From Frigidibacter sp037095735 (GTDB lineage: Bacteria > Pseudomonadota > Alphaproteobacteria > Rhodobacterales > Rhodobacteraceae), in assembly GCF_037095735.1 (NCBI RefSeq), contig NZ_JBAWKD010000010.1:1-64000 (forward strand): 64,000 nucleotides of DNA, read 5' to 3'. Every line of letters begins with the position of its first letter. Position 1 is the first letter of the stretch. The position numbers were made by a program, and so were the translations under genes. Shown in pieces: positions 34,335 through 43,115 of the stretch. The notes beneath the pieces are model-generated. The model worked only from the letters and a program-made list of their open reading frames with translations, ran no database searches and had not been told where the DNA came from.

Positions 34335-34342
34335 CGACAATG
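34335..34342 (-). promoter_or_regulatory. CATTGTCG-core shared upstream site
   Basis: Minus strand reads GCATTGTCGCCACAG, 139 nt before xrtD. It shares the sequence CATTGTCGCC with the site at 29376. Confidence 0.4.
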
Positions 34343-34480
34343 CCGGCAGCCTGACCGTTTCGTGATCCCGTCGCGCGAACTTTCGGGCCAGTGTCGCGTT
34401 GCGGCTCGCCCGCGGCGCAGGGCTCGGGTAGCGTCGCGCCCGTGCCGATGCCTGCGGTGAAAAGTGAAAAGGACAGTGCC

Positions 34481-36070
34481 ATGGCCTCCGACAAGACCCT
34501 GACCCTGGATGGCTGGCCTCTGGGCCTTCGGGCCGGGTTCTTCTGGTTCCTGGCGCTGATGGCGGTCTCTCTGCCGATCTTCTGGATCGGCCTCGCCTCT
34601 CTCGCCCGGGCCTGGTCGACGCCGGAATACAGCCATGGACCGCTGATACCGCTGATCTCGCTGTATCTCTTCATCCGCGAGTTGCGGCAGATGCCGCCCG
34701 CGAACCCGCATCCGTCCGACCGCGGCGCGGGCATCGCGGTGACGGTGTTCGCGCTGGCGCTGGCGGTGCTGGGCAACCTGACGCGGATCCCCGACATCGT
34801 CACCTACGCGCTGATCCTGTGGTTCGCGGGCGTGGTGCTGACGATCTTCGGTCTCGCCCGCGGCCGCCACCACATGCTGCCGGTCTTCCACCTGATCTTC
34901 ATGCTGCCGCTGCCGCAGTTCCTGTACTGGAAGCTGACCATCGCCCTGCAGGGCGTCAGCTCCGAGCTCGGGGTCTGGTTCGTGCAGATGGCGGGCGTGC
35001 CGGTGTTCCTCGACGGCAACATCATCGACCTCGGTGTCTACAAGCTGCAGGTGGCCGAGGCCTGTTCGGGGCTGCGCTACCTGTTCCCGATCCTGAGCTT
35101 CTCCTATCTCTTTGCGATCCTCTACCGCGGGCCGTTCTGGCACAAGGTCGTGCTCTTCGTGATGGCGGCGCCGCTGACGGTGTTCATGAACTCGTTCCGG
35201 ATCGGGGTGATCGGGGTGCTGGTCAACAGCTACGGCATCGGCCAGGCCGAAGGCTTCCTGCACTTCTTCGAAGGCTGGGTGATCTTCCTCGGATGCATCG
35301 GCATCCTGTTCGTGACCGCGCTCGCGCTGCAGCGGCTGGGCCGGGACCGCAAGACCCTGTCCGAGGTGATCGACCTCGATTTCCAGGGCTTCGGAGCGAT
35401 CTGCGCGCGGATCTTCGCGCTGCCGGCCTCGCGCGGGCTTGCGGCGATCGCGCTGCTGACGCTCGTGGTCTCGGGCGCCTGGGCGATCGGCCCCGGCCGC
35501 GAGGCCGAACCGGTCCAGCGCGAGTCCTTCGCGCTCTTCCCGATGCGGTTCGGCGACTGGCAGGGCTACACCAGCAGCTTCGACCCCGAGATCGAGCGGG
35601 TGCTGGCCGCGGACGACTACCTGAACGCCAATTACAGCGCCCCGGGCGGGCGCAGCGTCAACATGCTGGTCTCGTTCTACAACCGCCAGACCGAGGGGCA
35701 GGGCATCCATTCGCCCGAGGTCTGCCTGCCCTCTGGCGGCTGGGAGATCTTCAGCTTGGCCAAGCAGCGGGTCGATCTGCCGCAGACCCCCTACGGCAGC
35801 TTCGAGGTGAACCGCGCGGTGATCCAGAAGGGGTTGTCTCGTCAGCTGGTGTATTACTGGTTCGAACAGCGCGGCCAGCGGATGACGAACGACTTCAGCG
35901 CCAAGCTCGCGGTCGTGAAGGACAGTCTGACCAAGGGGCGCACCGACGGGGCGCTGGTGCGCTTCATCACCCCGATCGGGGATGGCGAGACCGAGGCTGC
36001 GGCCGAGGCCCGGCTGGTGGGGATGATGGCCGACGCCTTGAAGCCGCTGCCGAATTTCGTGCCGTTCTGA
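34481..36070 (+). CDS. xrtD: Exosortase D (VPLPA-CTERM-specific) fused to EpsI domain
   Basis: A 529-residue integral membrane cysteine protease/transpeptidase that should cleave proteins at the VPLPA-CTERM signal. The first 300 residues form the exosortase core with about eight membrane segments. The catalytic Cys195 is in AEACSGLRYLF, Arg240 in MNSFRIGVIGV and His261 in EGFLHFFEGW. Residues from about 330 form the EpsI domain (RFGDWQGYT, SFYNRQTEGQGIHSPEVCLP), as in the XrtD group. Start ATG 34481 has AAGGA 8 nt upstream; an in-frame GTG 90 nt earlier is not supported. Three candidate substrates are encoded at 18814, 37078 and 44246. The rhomboid gene follows 16 nt later. Confidence 0.92.
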   Translation: MASDKTLTLDGWPLGLRAGFFWFLALMAVSLPIFWIGLASLARAWSTPEYSHGPLIPLISLYLFIRELRQMPPANPHPSDRGAGIAVTVFALALAVLGNLTRIPDIVTYALILWFAGVVLTIFGLARGRHHMLPVFHLIFMLPLPQFLYWKLTIALQGVSSELGVWFVQMAGVPVFLDGNIIDLGVYKLQVAEACSGLRYLFPILSFSYLFAILYRGPFWHKVVLFVMAAPLTVFMNSFRIGVIGVLVNSYGIGQAEGFLHFFEGWVIFLGCIGILFVTALALQRLGRDRKTLSEVIDLDFQGFGAICARIFALPASRGLAAIALLTLVVSGAWAIGPGREAEPVQRESFALFPMRFGDWQGYTSSFDPEIERVLAADDYLNANYSAPGGRSVNMLVSFYNRQTEGQGIHSPEVCLPSGGWEIFSLAKQRVDLPQTPYGSFEVNRAVIQKGLSRQLVYYWFEQRGQRMTNDFSAKLAVVKDSLTKGRTDGALVRFITPIGDGETEAAAEARLVGMMADALKPLPNFVPF

Positions 36071-36086
36071 GACGAGAGGGCCGAGG

Positions 36087-36764
36087 ATGCCGTCCGGACA
36101 GCGCCGGCAGCGCCTGACCCGCCGTGTCATGCCGTGGGGCGCGAGCCGTCTGCGGTGGATGATCCTTGTCGGGCTGGTTATGGCATCTGTCATACCGGAA
36201 CTTCTGCTCGAGGGGGCGGATCTCGGCCTCTGGGGCAGCCCGGAATGGCGACGCGTCGCCTACGAGAACATGGCGTTCTGGCCGGGCCTTCTGGGCAACT
36301 GGCGCGAGAACTGGACCGGGCAGCGATGGGCCATGTTTCTCAGCTACGGCTTCCTGCATGCGGGCCTGATGCATCTTGTGACGAACATGATCACTCTGGT
36401 GTCGCTGGGCGGACCGCTGGTGGACCGGCTTGGTGCCCTGCGGTTCAGTCTGGCCTATGCCATGTCGATTTTCGGGGGGGCATTGGGGTTCGCGCTGCTC
36501 TCTCATGGGCTTGACCCGATGGTCGGTGCCTCGGGGGCGCTGTTTGGATTGGCAGGAGGCGTGATCGAGTGCGCTCAGGCCGATCTGCGGGAAGACGGTG
36601 TCTCGCGCGCGGAGCGATTGCGGGCCCTGACGGGTCCCGTGGGGATCCTCGTTGCCCTGAACCTGGTGATGTATTGGGCCATGCACGGGCAATTGGCCTG
36701 GCAGACACATCTTGGAGGATTTCTGGCAGGTGCGCTGGCCACGCGGCTTCTCGCGGCGCGGTGA
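36087..36764 (+). CDS. Rhomboid-family intramembrane serine protease
   Basis: A 225-residue membrane protease with about six membrane segments. The catalytic Ser149 lies in VGASGALFGLAGG, the classic GASG motif. The catalytic His208 lies in QTHLGGFLAG. The upstream HAGLMHLVTNM (residues 91-101) has the usual His/Asn pair of the oxyanion region. It is thus complete and likely active. It begins 16 nt after xrtD and should share its message. Rhomboids cut within membrane helices, and the VPLPA-CTERM signal ends in such a helix, so a role in clearing the leftover C-terminal stub, or in maturing the same substrates, is a plausible but unproven inference. Confidence 0.9.
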   Translation: MPSGQRRQRLTRRVMPWGASRLRWMILVGLVMASVIPELLLEGADLGLWGSPEWRRVAYENMAFWPGLLGNWRENWTGQRWAMFLSYGFLHAGLMHLVTNMITLVSLGGPLVDRLGALRFSLAYAMSIFGGALGFALLSHGLDPMVGASGALFGLAGGVIECAQADLREDGVSRAERLRALTGPVGILVALNLVMYWAMHGQLAWQTHLGGFLAGALATRLLAAR

Positions 36765-37077
36765 CCCGGGAACCGTGGGAATCACGCCGCGGGTGTTTCA
36801 GGACCGCTCAAGCTTGCGATTTTCGTGTCAACCATAACCATTGTCGGCAAGATCTCGCCTAAGCTTGATGTCGACAAAGGGTGCGAGTGATCGGCATTGG
36901 GCTGGATATGTGTTCAATTGCCGTGCTGACGACGCCCAACAGGCCACAGGAGCGGAATTCGGAGGCGGGGTGCATGCTGCAATTGCGAAATGCGGCGTGA
37001 ATGCGGCTTTTCCAGTTTGCCGGCGCAGCAATCTGACCTATCCTCAAGACAGCGTGCTCCCCAAGGAATTCATCACG
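36765..37077. other. Upstream region of the VPLPA-CTERM gene
   Basis: A 313-bp gap without supported coding sequence. AT-rich parts around 36810-36845 and 36900-37060 and the CATAAS-CATTGTCGGCA site suggest a promoter region. Several in-frame codons precede the VPLPA start, but they lack a signal-peptide character. Confidence 0.55.
36833..36849 (+). promoter_or_regulatory. CATAAS-CATTGTCGGCA shared site, copy 1
   Basis: A 17-nt sequence, CATAACCATTGTCGGCA, identical at 16 of 17 bases to the site at 54502 in front of the Wzm/Wzt unit. It lies 229 nt before the VPLPA gene start and contains the CATTGTCG core also seen at 29376, 34335 and 44008. Confidence 0.45.
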
Positions 37078-37662
37078 ATGAAAACTGTTGTTTCTACTCT
37101 TGCCCTCACGCTGGGCCTGGGCATCGCCTCGGCAGCCTCTGCCGTGACGGTTTCCCCCAGCGTGACCACTTGGATCCCTGGCGCCGGTGTCGGTGCCGAT
37201 CCCTCCCGCTATTCCGCGGCGAACGTGAACGACGGCGATGCCGATTTCCTGGCCCTCGGCCTGGGCGGTGCCGCCTTCTTCAACGTCGCGGGCGGCTTCA
37301 CCGGCCCGATCACCATCACCGAGATCACCTACAATCTCGTCGACAAGTGGCTGGGCGCCTATACCGAGACCGCCAAGGTCTATGCCGGCACTTCCTACGA
37401 TGCCGATCTGAGCAGCTACACGCTGCTGGGCTCGATCTCGAACACCGAGGCGGTCACGGGCGCGACGCTCTTCACGTCGGGCGTCTTCACCTGGCTCGCA
37501 ATCCTCGACACCACCCCCGGTTCGAGTCCGAGCACCGATGGCTTCGACATCGCCAGCGTCACTGTGGCCCCGGTTCCGCTGCCGGCTGCTGCGCCGCTGC
37601 TGGTCGCCGCCCTCGGCGGTCTGGGCATCGCCGCCCGCCGCAAGGCCAAGAAAGCTGCCTGA
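37078..37662 (+). CDS. VPLPA-CTERM sorting-domain protein, paralogue A
   Basis: A 194-residue exported protein. Signal peptide MKTVVSTLALTLGLGIASAA. The mature part contains NVNDGDADFLALGLGGAAFF, GFTGPITITEITYNLVD and WLAILDTTPGSSPSTDGFD. The C-terminus is the sorting signal VAPVPLPAAAPLLVAALGG followed by a basic AARRKAKKAA tail. It is clearly related along its whole length to the protein at 44246. ATG 37078 begins the signal peptide, with AAGGA about 9 nt upstream. It has its own promoter region and an intrinsic terminator, so it is a single-gene unit, suggesting high expression. Function unknown; probably a surface or matrix protein released or anchored by XrtD. Confidence 0.88.
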   Translation: MKTVVSTLALTLGLGIASAASAVTVSPSVTTWIPGAGVGADPSRYSAANVNDGDADFLALGLGGAAFFNVAGGFTGPITITEITYNLVDKWLGAYTETAKVYAGTSYDADLSSYTLLGSISNTEAVTGATLFTSGVFTWLAILDTTPGSSPSTDGFDIASVTVAPVPLPAAAPLLVAALGGLGIAARRKAKKAA

Positions 37663-37689
37663 TCCGTCCGGATCGGTGCGCAGGATCGG

Positions 37690-37717
37690 AAAGGCGCCGG
37701 GAGACCGGCGCCTTTTT
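37690..37717 (+). terminator. Intrinsic terminator of the VPLPA-CTERM gene
   Basis: An 11-bp perfect stem AAAGGCGCCGG / CCGGCGCCTTT with a GAGA loop, ending in five T residues, 28 nt after the stop codon. A textbook Rho-independent terminator. Confidence 0.9.
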
Positions 37718-37755
37718 CGTGTGTGGCGGGTCGTCTGTGGCGGGGAAGGGGGCGC

Positions 37756-39189
37756 TCAGCCGCCGGCGCCGGCGCCGATCGCCACGTTCAGTTCGACGAA
37801 GGCCCGGCCCTGGTCGCGCAGGCTCGAGACCAGCGCGGTCTCGGCCGAGGACAGGTCCTCCATCGCATCCAGCCGGTCGCTGATCGTCGCCGTGCTCAGC
37901 CGCAGCATCTCGTCGGTCAGGCCCAGCGTCTCGCGGTAGAGCCGCGCGCTGCGCTCCTGCGCGGACACCGCATCGCGGGCCGCGGCATAGAGCGACAGCT
38001 GGTCCTCGACCTCGCCCACCGCCGAAATCACCGTCGCCTTCCAGGCCAGATGCGCCTCGCGCGCGCTCGAGGCGGCGGCGGCGGCGCGGGCCTTCGGCTG
38101 GGTGCTGAACAGCTCGGGGATCTCGAGGCTGGGCCCGAGCAGCACCGAGGCGCCCGAGGCCGCCCCGCCGACGCGGGTCAACGTGCCGCCCAGCGACAGC
38201 TGCGGCCAGCGCGCGGCCTCGGCCTCGTCGACATCGGCCAGCGCGGCATAGTATTCGCGCTCGGCGATGCGGATGTCGGGGCGGTTGCGCAGCAGGTCCG
38301 CCGGCACGCCGAGCGTCGCGGGCAGCGGCGGGCGCGGCTGCCTGCTGCCGGTCTTCAGCCCGTCGAGGTCCAGCGTGCCCGGCGCCACCCCGGCCAGCAC
38401 CGCCAGCTGGATCTGCAGGCTGTTGACCTGGGCACGCAGCACCGGCAGCTGTGCCTCAGTCGAGGCGATGCGGGCGCGGGTGCGCAGCAGGTCGCGCCGG
38501 GTGCTCTCGCCCGCGTCCTGCAGCTGCTGCGCCACCCCCAGCGCCTCGCGCCGCAGCGCGAGATCGGCGCTGCGCCGTGCCAGCAGCGCCTGAGTGTAGC
38601 GCAGGTCGACATAGGCCAGCGAGACCTGGCGCAGGATCGACAGCCGCGCCGCCGAAACCTCGGCCGCCGCCGCCTCGATCCGCGCGTCGGCCGCCTTCAG
38701 CCGCGCCTTGCGCCCACCCCAGGGGTCCAGCAGCCAGGTCAGTTCGAGCTGGCCCTCCTGCCCCCAGTCGAGCCGGCCGCTGCGCTCGGTCCCCGATCCG
38801 AGATCCTCGAGCGTGAGGTCGGCAGTGAGCCCGCCGAGGTTGCCGCCCCCCGAGGTCGAGGCGCGCACCGCCCGGGCCCGCACCAGCCGCTCGCGCGCGA
38901 CGGCGAGGTCGATGTTGCCCGACAGCGCCTGCGCCACCACCCGGTCGAGCGCCGGATCGCCGAGTCGGTCCCACCAGCGGTCGTTCTGCAACAGCACCGG
39001 CGCCCCGGCGCGGGCGCCGTCGTATTTCGAGGCGAAGGGGAAGAAAGGCGCGCGATAGACCCGGTCGGGCGCGCAGGCGCTCAGCACCGCCGCCGACAGG
39101 ACAACCGCCGACACCCCGGCGGACAACCGGGGAGATGTCGTGAAACGGCGAAGGCCCGCGCGGCGCGGGCCGGTCACTCGTGACTGCAT
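37756..39189 (-). CDS. TolC/NodT-type outer-membrane efflux lipoprotein
   Basis: A 477-residue outer-membrane channel of the outer membrane efflux protein family. The N-terminus (from ATG 39189) has a signal ending in the lipobox LSAC, then DRVYRAPFFPF. Two OEP domains follow with the usual long helices, for example VVAQALSGNIDLAVARERL, LSILRQVSLAYVDLRY, LAVLAGVAPGTLDL, then RPDIRIAEREYYAALADVDE and AREAHLAWKATVISAVGEV. It should form the outer-membrane conduit for the type I secretion transporter encoded just upstream (HlyD at 39360, ABC protein at 40733). The gap of 170 bp to the HlyD gene is long but all three are co-directional. Confidence 0.86.
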   Translation of the reverse strand: MQSRVTGPRRAGLRRFTTSPRLSAGVSAVVLSAAVLSACAPDRVYRAPFFPFASKYDGARAGAPVLLQNDRWWDRLGDPALDRVVAQALSGNIDLAVARERLVRARAVRASTSGGGNLGGLTADLTLEDLGSGTERSGRLDWGQEGQLELTWLLDPWGGRKARLKAADARIEAAAAEVSAARLSILRQVSLAYVDLRYTQALLARRSADLALRREALGVAQQLQDAGESTRRDLLRTRARIASTEAQLPVLRAQVNSLQIQLAVLAGVAPGTLDLDGLKTGSRQPRPPLPATLGVPADLLRNRPDIRIAEREYYAALADVDEAEAARWPQLSLGGTLTRVGGAASGASVLLGPSLEIPELFSTQPKARAAAAASSAREAHLAWKATVISAVGEVEDQLSLYAAARDAVSAQERSARLYRETLGLTDEMLRLSTATISDRLDAMEDLSSAETALVSSLRDQGRAFVELNVAIGAGAGG

Positions 39190-39359
39190 CGGGTCTGCTC
39201 TCCGAAGCCTCAGGCGCGGCCCGTTTTCGGGCTCTGATGGGCCGAGACTAGCAGATCGCGCCCGGGACCCGAGGCTTTTGCGCCCCGGTCCCGGGATTCC
39301 CGCAGGCTGCGGCAGCGCGGCCACAGCCCGTGGTGCGCGCAGCCCGGCGTGGCGGGTGC

Positions 39360-40736
39360 TCAGCGCTCGCGGAAGGCGCGGTCGAGATGGTCGGAGACCG
39401 GCTTCAGCAGCCAGCTCAGCGCGGTGCGCTCGCCGGTTTCGAGGAAGGCCTCGACCGGCATGCCGGGCATCGGCGGCTCGGGCAGCTTGGCCAGCTCTTC
39501 GGCCGGGACCTCGAGGCGAACGCGGTAGTAGCTGGTGCCGGTGCGCTCGTCGGTGACGGTGGCCGGCGAGACCTGGGCGACATGGCCGAAGACCTCGGGC
39601 AGGGTCTTGTCGTCATAGACCGGCATCTTCACCCGCGCGGTCTGGCCGGGATGGACCTGGTCGACCGAGCGCGGGTCGAGCTTGAGGTCGAACTCGACCC
39701 CGTCCCCCAGCGGCACGATCTGCGCGACCGTCTCGCCGGGGGTGACGACGCCGCCGACGGTGGCCACCGCCATCTCGTGGATCACGCCCGAGACCGGGGC
39801 GCGCAACTCGACCCGGTCGAGCTGCGCGCGGTAGGTGACGATCTGCTGGACCAGCTCCTCGATATCGCCGGTGGTCTTGCGCAGGTCGGTGGCGACCTGT
39901 TCGCGGAACTCGCCCTCGGTGCGGGCCCGCTCGAGCTGGGCGTCGCGGATCGAATTGGCGATGCCGTCGCGCTCGGTCCGGGCTTGCGCGATCTGGCCCA
40001 GCATGTCGGCGCGGCTGCGCTGGGTGTCGAGCAGGCGGGTCTTCGCGGCCAGACCCTGCTTGACCAGCGTCTCGACGCTGACCAGATCCTCTTCGATGAA
40101 GCGCAGCTGGTCCTGCTTGGTGGCGATCAGCCGGTCGAGCCCGTCGCGCTGGCCTTCGAACTGGGCGATGCGTTCGGCCAGCTGCGCGTCCTGCCCGGCG
40201 CGGGTGGTGGCGCGGGCGTCGCGGATCAGCTCTTGGCCCTCGACGGCGCGATCAAGGTCGCTGGCGGGGGCAATGCCCTCGGCGCCGAGATAGCCCGCGG
40301 CGCGATGCCCGGCCATCGCCCCGAGGGTCAGCGCAGGTCCCGGACGGCCCGAGGTCAGTCCTTCCTGCTCGGCTTCGAGCCGGGCCTGCAGGGCCAGCGC
40401 CTCGGCCAGGCGGGTACGGGCGATGCCGAGATTGGTCTGCAGCAGCGTCGGATCGAGCTCGACCAGCACTTGCCCGGCCTCGACCCGGTCGCCGTTGTGA
40501 GCGTGGATCGCGGCGACGATGCCGCCATCGAGATGCTGCAGCTTGCGGTTCTGGCCCAGCACCACGGCCTCGCCCGAGGCGATGACAGCACCGCTGAGCG
40601 GAGTGACGGCAGCCCAGCCGGCCAGCGCCAGGATCAGGGCCGGCGCGGCCAGCGCGGCAAGGCGCAGCGAGGGCCCGAGTTCGGTGCGCAGGACCGGATC
40701 GGCGGAGAGGGCGGGCGTGAGGGTATCGGCGGTCAT
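39360..40736 (-). CDS. HlyD/PrsE-type membrane fusion protein of type I secretion
   Basis: A 458-residue periplasmic adaptor. One membrane segment at residues about 28-48 (LAALAAPALILALAGWAAV). Then the lipoyl/barrel start ASGEAVVLGQNRKLQHLDGG followed by long coiled-coil hairpins (about 95-290), and the C-terminal beta-barrel VELRAPVSGVIHEMAVATVG with IVPLGDGVEFDLKL. The end has AFLETGERTALSWLLKP, the type I-specific signature. It links the inner-membrane ABC transporter to the TolC-like protein. ATG 40736 overlaps the ABC gene by 4 nt. Resembles PrsE, which exports EPS-processing enzymes in rhizobia. Confidence 0.9.
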   Translation of the reverse strand: MTADTLTPALSADPVLRTELGPSLRLAALAAPALILALAGWAAVTPLSGAVIASGEAVVLGQNRKLQHLDGGIVAAIHAHNGDRVEAGQVLVELDPTLLQTNLGIARTRLAEALALQARLEAEQEGLTSGRPGPALTLGAMAGHRAAGYLGAEGIAPASDLDRAVEGQELIRDARATTRAGQDAQLAERIAQFEGQRDGLDRLIATKQDQLRFIEEDLVSVETLVKQGLAAKTRLLDTQRSRADMLGQIAQARTERDGIANSIRDAQLERARTEGEFREQVATDLRKTTGDIEELVQQIVTYRAQLDRVELRAPVSGVIHEMAVATVGGVVTPGETVAQIVPLGDGVEFDLKLDPRSVDQVHPGQTARVKMPVYDDKTLPEVFGHVAQVSPATVTDERTGTSYYRVRLEVPAEELAKLPEPPMPGMPVEAFLETGERTALSWLLKPVSDHLDRAFRER

Positions 40737-42703
40737 GCGGAGATCCCCTGCGAACGGGTGGCGGCGGTGTCCTGGCTCTGCATGGCGCGCAGCAGCGCCG
40801 AGACGCGGTCAGAGGTCTGGGCGGTCGGGGTCTGGCCGGCCGACGGGACGGATGCGGTGCCCGATGCGGGACCGGTCGTCACGGGTCCGGTCACAACGGG
40901 GCGGGCCGGTACGGCCGAGGGGCCGGCGACGGGGCGCAGCGGGGTGGCGGCAGCGGTGCCCACCCCAGTGCCCACCGGGCCCGCGGCGCGTCCACCGGGA
41001 CCGGTTCCCGGCTGCGGTGCGGCGGCGGGGGCCAGCACGGTCTCGCGCGGGCCGAACTGCGCGACGCGGCCGCCCTGCAGGACAAGGACCTTGTTCACCG
41101 CGGCGATGGCGCTGGGGCGGTGGGCCATGACGATCACCGTCGAGCCCTTCTCGCGCATCGCCAGGATCGCCCGGCGCAGCGCCTCGTCGCCTTCCTGGTC
41201 GAGGTTCGAGTTCGGCTCGTCCAGCACGATGATCCGCGGGGTGCCGAAGATCGCGCGGGCCAGGCCCAGGCGCTGGATCTGGCCGCCCGACAGCGGGCAG
41301 TCGGCACCGGCGCGGGTCTCGTAGCCCTGCGGCAGGGTCAGGATCAGGTCATGCACGCCGGCGATCTTCGCGGCGGCGATCACGTGCTCGTCTTCGGCCC
41401 AGGGGTCGAAGCGGGCGATGTTGTCGCGGATCGTGCCGGGCAGCAGCTCGACCGTCTGCGGCAGATAGCCCAGATGGCGGCCCAGCGTCTCGGGGTCCCA
41501 CTGGTCGGGGGTGGCGCCGTCGAGGCGGATCTCGCCGGTCTCGGGCGTCCAGGCGCCGATCAGCACCCGCGCCAGCGTCGACTTTCCCGAGGCCGAGGGG
41601 CCGATCACGCCGAGGCCGTCGCCGGGCTCGAGCTCGAAGCTGACGCGGTCGAGGATCCGGGCGCGCGAGGACAACGGGCCCTGGCCGGGGGCGAGCTTGG
41701 TCACGCCGTCGACGCGGATCATCCCGGTGGGGGCGGGCAGATCGGTGCGGGTGTGGCTGGGCTGGCCGGCGAAGGTGGCGGCAAGGCGGGCATGGGCGCC
41801 GCGGGCGCGGCCGATGGCACGCCACTGGGCGATGATCTGGTCGACCGGGGCCAGCGCCTTGCCCGAGATCGTCGAGGAGGCGATGATCATCCCCGCCGAC
41901 AGTTCCTGACGCAGCACCAGCCAGGCGGCCAGCGTCAGCATCGCCGACTGCAGGAACATCCGGAAGGTCTTCGAGAAGGCCGAGACGCCTTCCGAGCGCT
42001 CGCCCGAGGACTGGGCGGTGGCCAGGCGGCGGTCGTGGATCTCGCGCCACTGGCGGGCGACGCGGCCGCCCATGCCGAAGGCGGCGATCAGCTCGGCGTT
42101 CTGGCGGCCGCGGTCGGCGAAGCCGCGCTCCTGCCCCTCAAGGCCGGCGGCGGCGGCCAGGCCCGGCTCGGCCAGGCGGCGGTTCAGCAGGGCGGCGATC
42201 CCGACGACGACGGCGCCGCCCAGGGTCAGCAGCCCGAGATAGGGATGCAGCACGAACATCAGGCCCAGGTAGAAGGGCACCCAGGGCAGGTCGCAGAGCG
42301 CGAGGATCGCGGGACTGGCGAGGAAGCCGCGCATCGTCTCGACGTCGCGCAGCGCCTGGCCGGGGTTGGCGCCCTCGCCGGTCAGGGCGGGCTGGCGCAG
42401 CCAGATGCGGAAGGCGCCCTCGCCCAGATCGGCATCGATCCGGTGGCCGGCGCGGCCGAGGATCCGGGTGCGCAGGAAGTCGAAGGCGCCGAGGAAGCCA
42501 AAGAGCACCACGACGATCACGAACAGCCCCTGCAGCGTCGCGGTCGAGCCCGAGCCCAGCACCCGGTCGTAGACCTGCAGCATGTAGAGCGGCGCGATGA
42601 GCATCAGCAGGTTCGCCAGCGCGCTGAGGCAAGCGACGGCGATCAGCGCCGGGCGCAGGCGTCGCAGGCTGGCCTGATACGAGGGGAGGGCTGTCTCGGA
42701 CAT
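40733..42703 (-). CDS. Type I secretion ABC transporter, PrsD-type permease/ATPase
   Basis: A 656-residue half-transporter. The membrane domain (residues about 15-300) includes LLMLIAPLYMLQVYDRVL, the typical type I secretion start. The nucleotide-binding domain has Walker A GPSASGKST (368-376), signature LSGGQIQ (471-477) and Walker B RIIVLDEP (490-497). No N-terminal peptidase or C39-like domain is present, as in RTX/PrsD exporters. The last 90 residues are a low-complexity Pro/Thr/Gly-rich tail (repeats of PVVTGPVTTGP type), which is unusual. ATG 42703 with AAGGA about 9 nt upstream is used. No RTX substrate gene is visible in the window. Confidence 0.9.
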   Translation of the reverse strand: MSETALPSYQASLRRLRPALIAVACLSALANLLMLIAPLYMLQVYDRVLGSGSTATLQGLFVIVVVLFGFLGAFDFLRTRILGRAGHRIDADLGEGAFRIWLRQPALTGEGANPGQALRDVETMRGFLASPAILALCDLPWVPFYLGLMFVLHPYLGLLTLGGAVVVGIAALLNRRLAEPGLAAAAGLEGQERGFADRGRQNAELIAAFGMGGRVARQWREIHDRRLATAQSSGERSEGVSAFSKTFRMFLQSAMLTLAAWLVLRQELSAGMIIASSTISGKALAPVDQIIAQWRAIGRARGAHARLAATFAGQPSHTRTDLPAPTGMIRVDGVTKLAPGQGPLSSRARILDRVSFELEPGDGLGVIGPSASGKSTLARVLIGAWTPETGEIRLDGATPDQWDPETLGRHLGYLPQTVELLPGTIRDNIARFDPWAEDEHVIAAAKIAGVHDLILTLPQGYETRAGADCPLSGGQIQRLGLARAIFGTPRIIVLDEPNSNLDQEGDEALRRAILAMREKGSTVIVMAHRPSAIAAVNKVLVLQGGRVAQFGPRETVLAPAAAPQPGTGPGGRAAGPVGTGVGTAAATPLRPVAGPSAVPARPVVTGPVTTGPASGTASVPSAGQTPTAQTSDRVSALLRAMQSQDTAATRSQGISA

Positions 42704-43115
42704 TCCGGGAGGTCCTTTCCGGGCCGGAACCCCCGGGACGGCGCCCCCACGGCGGCCCTTCGAGAATTCCGTGCACTTGCACACAACCTTGCCGGCGGAT
42801 TCTGACCTAAGTTGGACCCGGCCCGCGCCGGAACGTGGCAGCACGGTGGCCGCCGCTGAAATCGCGCCGAAAACCTGTCGAAAACCCGTTTAAAAGGCCG
42901 GAAAGAGTGCGGGATCCGCGCCGGTGGCACCGGGAGCACCGCGGCCCGCGGCGGGGCCGGCTGCGCGGGTCCTTGCCGGGCGCGGCCTGGATGCGCGGAG
43001 CTTCGCCGCAGATCAGGCGCCGCGCGGGGGCGGGGGCCAGGGCGGATCGTCTCAGCCCGGCCGGAGCGGGGCGCAATTAAGGCAGGGGTCGGTAAGGCAG
43101 GGTGGGGGGGTGGGG
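42704..43115. other. Upstream region of the type I secretion operon
   Basis: A 412-bp gap between two leftward genes. It holds the TTGCACACAACC element (42777-42788) and AT-richer sequence around 42860-42900, followed by a very G-rich run (43090-43115) just after the sugar transferase gene. No coding sequence is supported. Confidence 0.55.
42777..42788 (+). promoter_or_regulatory. TTGC-N2-GCAA-like element before the type I secretion genes
   Basis: TTGCACACAACC matches the element at 32167 at 11 of 12 bases and lies 74 nt upstream of the ABC transporter start. One arm base breaks the dyad. Confidence 0.3.

Noticed and set aside
32714..36193. A 1159-codon open frame on the minus strand
   Set aside because: It is the reverse complement of the barrel and xrtD genes, which have signal peptides, catalytic motifs and ribosome sites. 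Its translation is Arg/His/Pro-rich with no domain, typical of high-GC shadow frames.
39330..41324. A 664-codon open frame on the plus strand
   Set aside because: Antisense to the HlyD and ABC transporter genes; no signal or domain.
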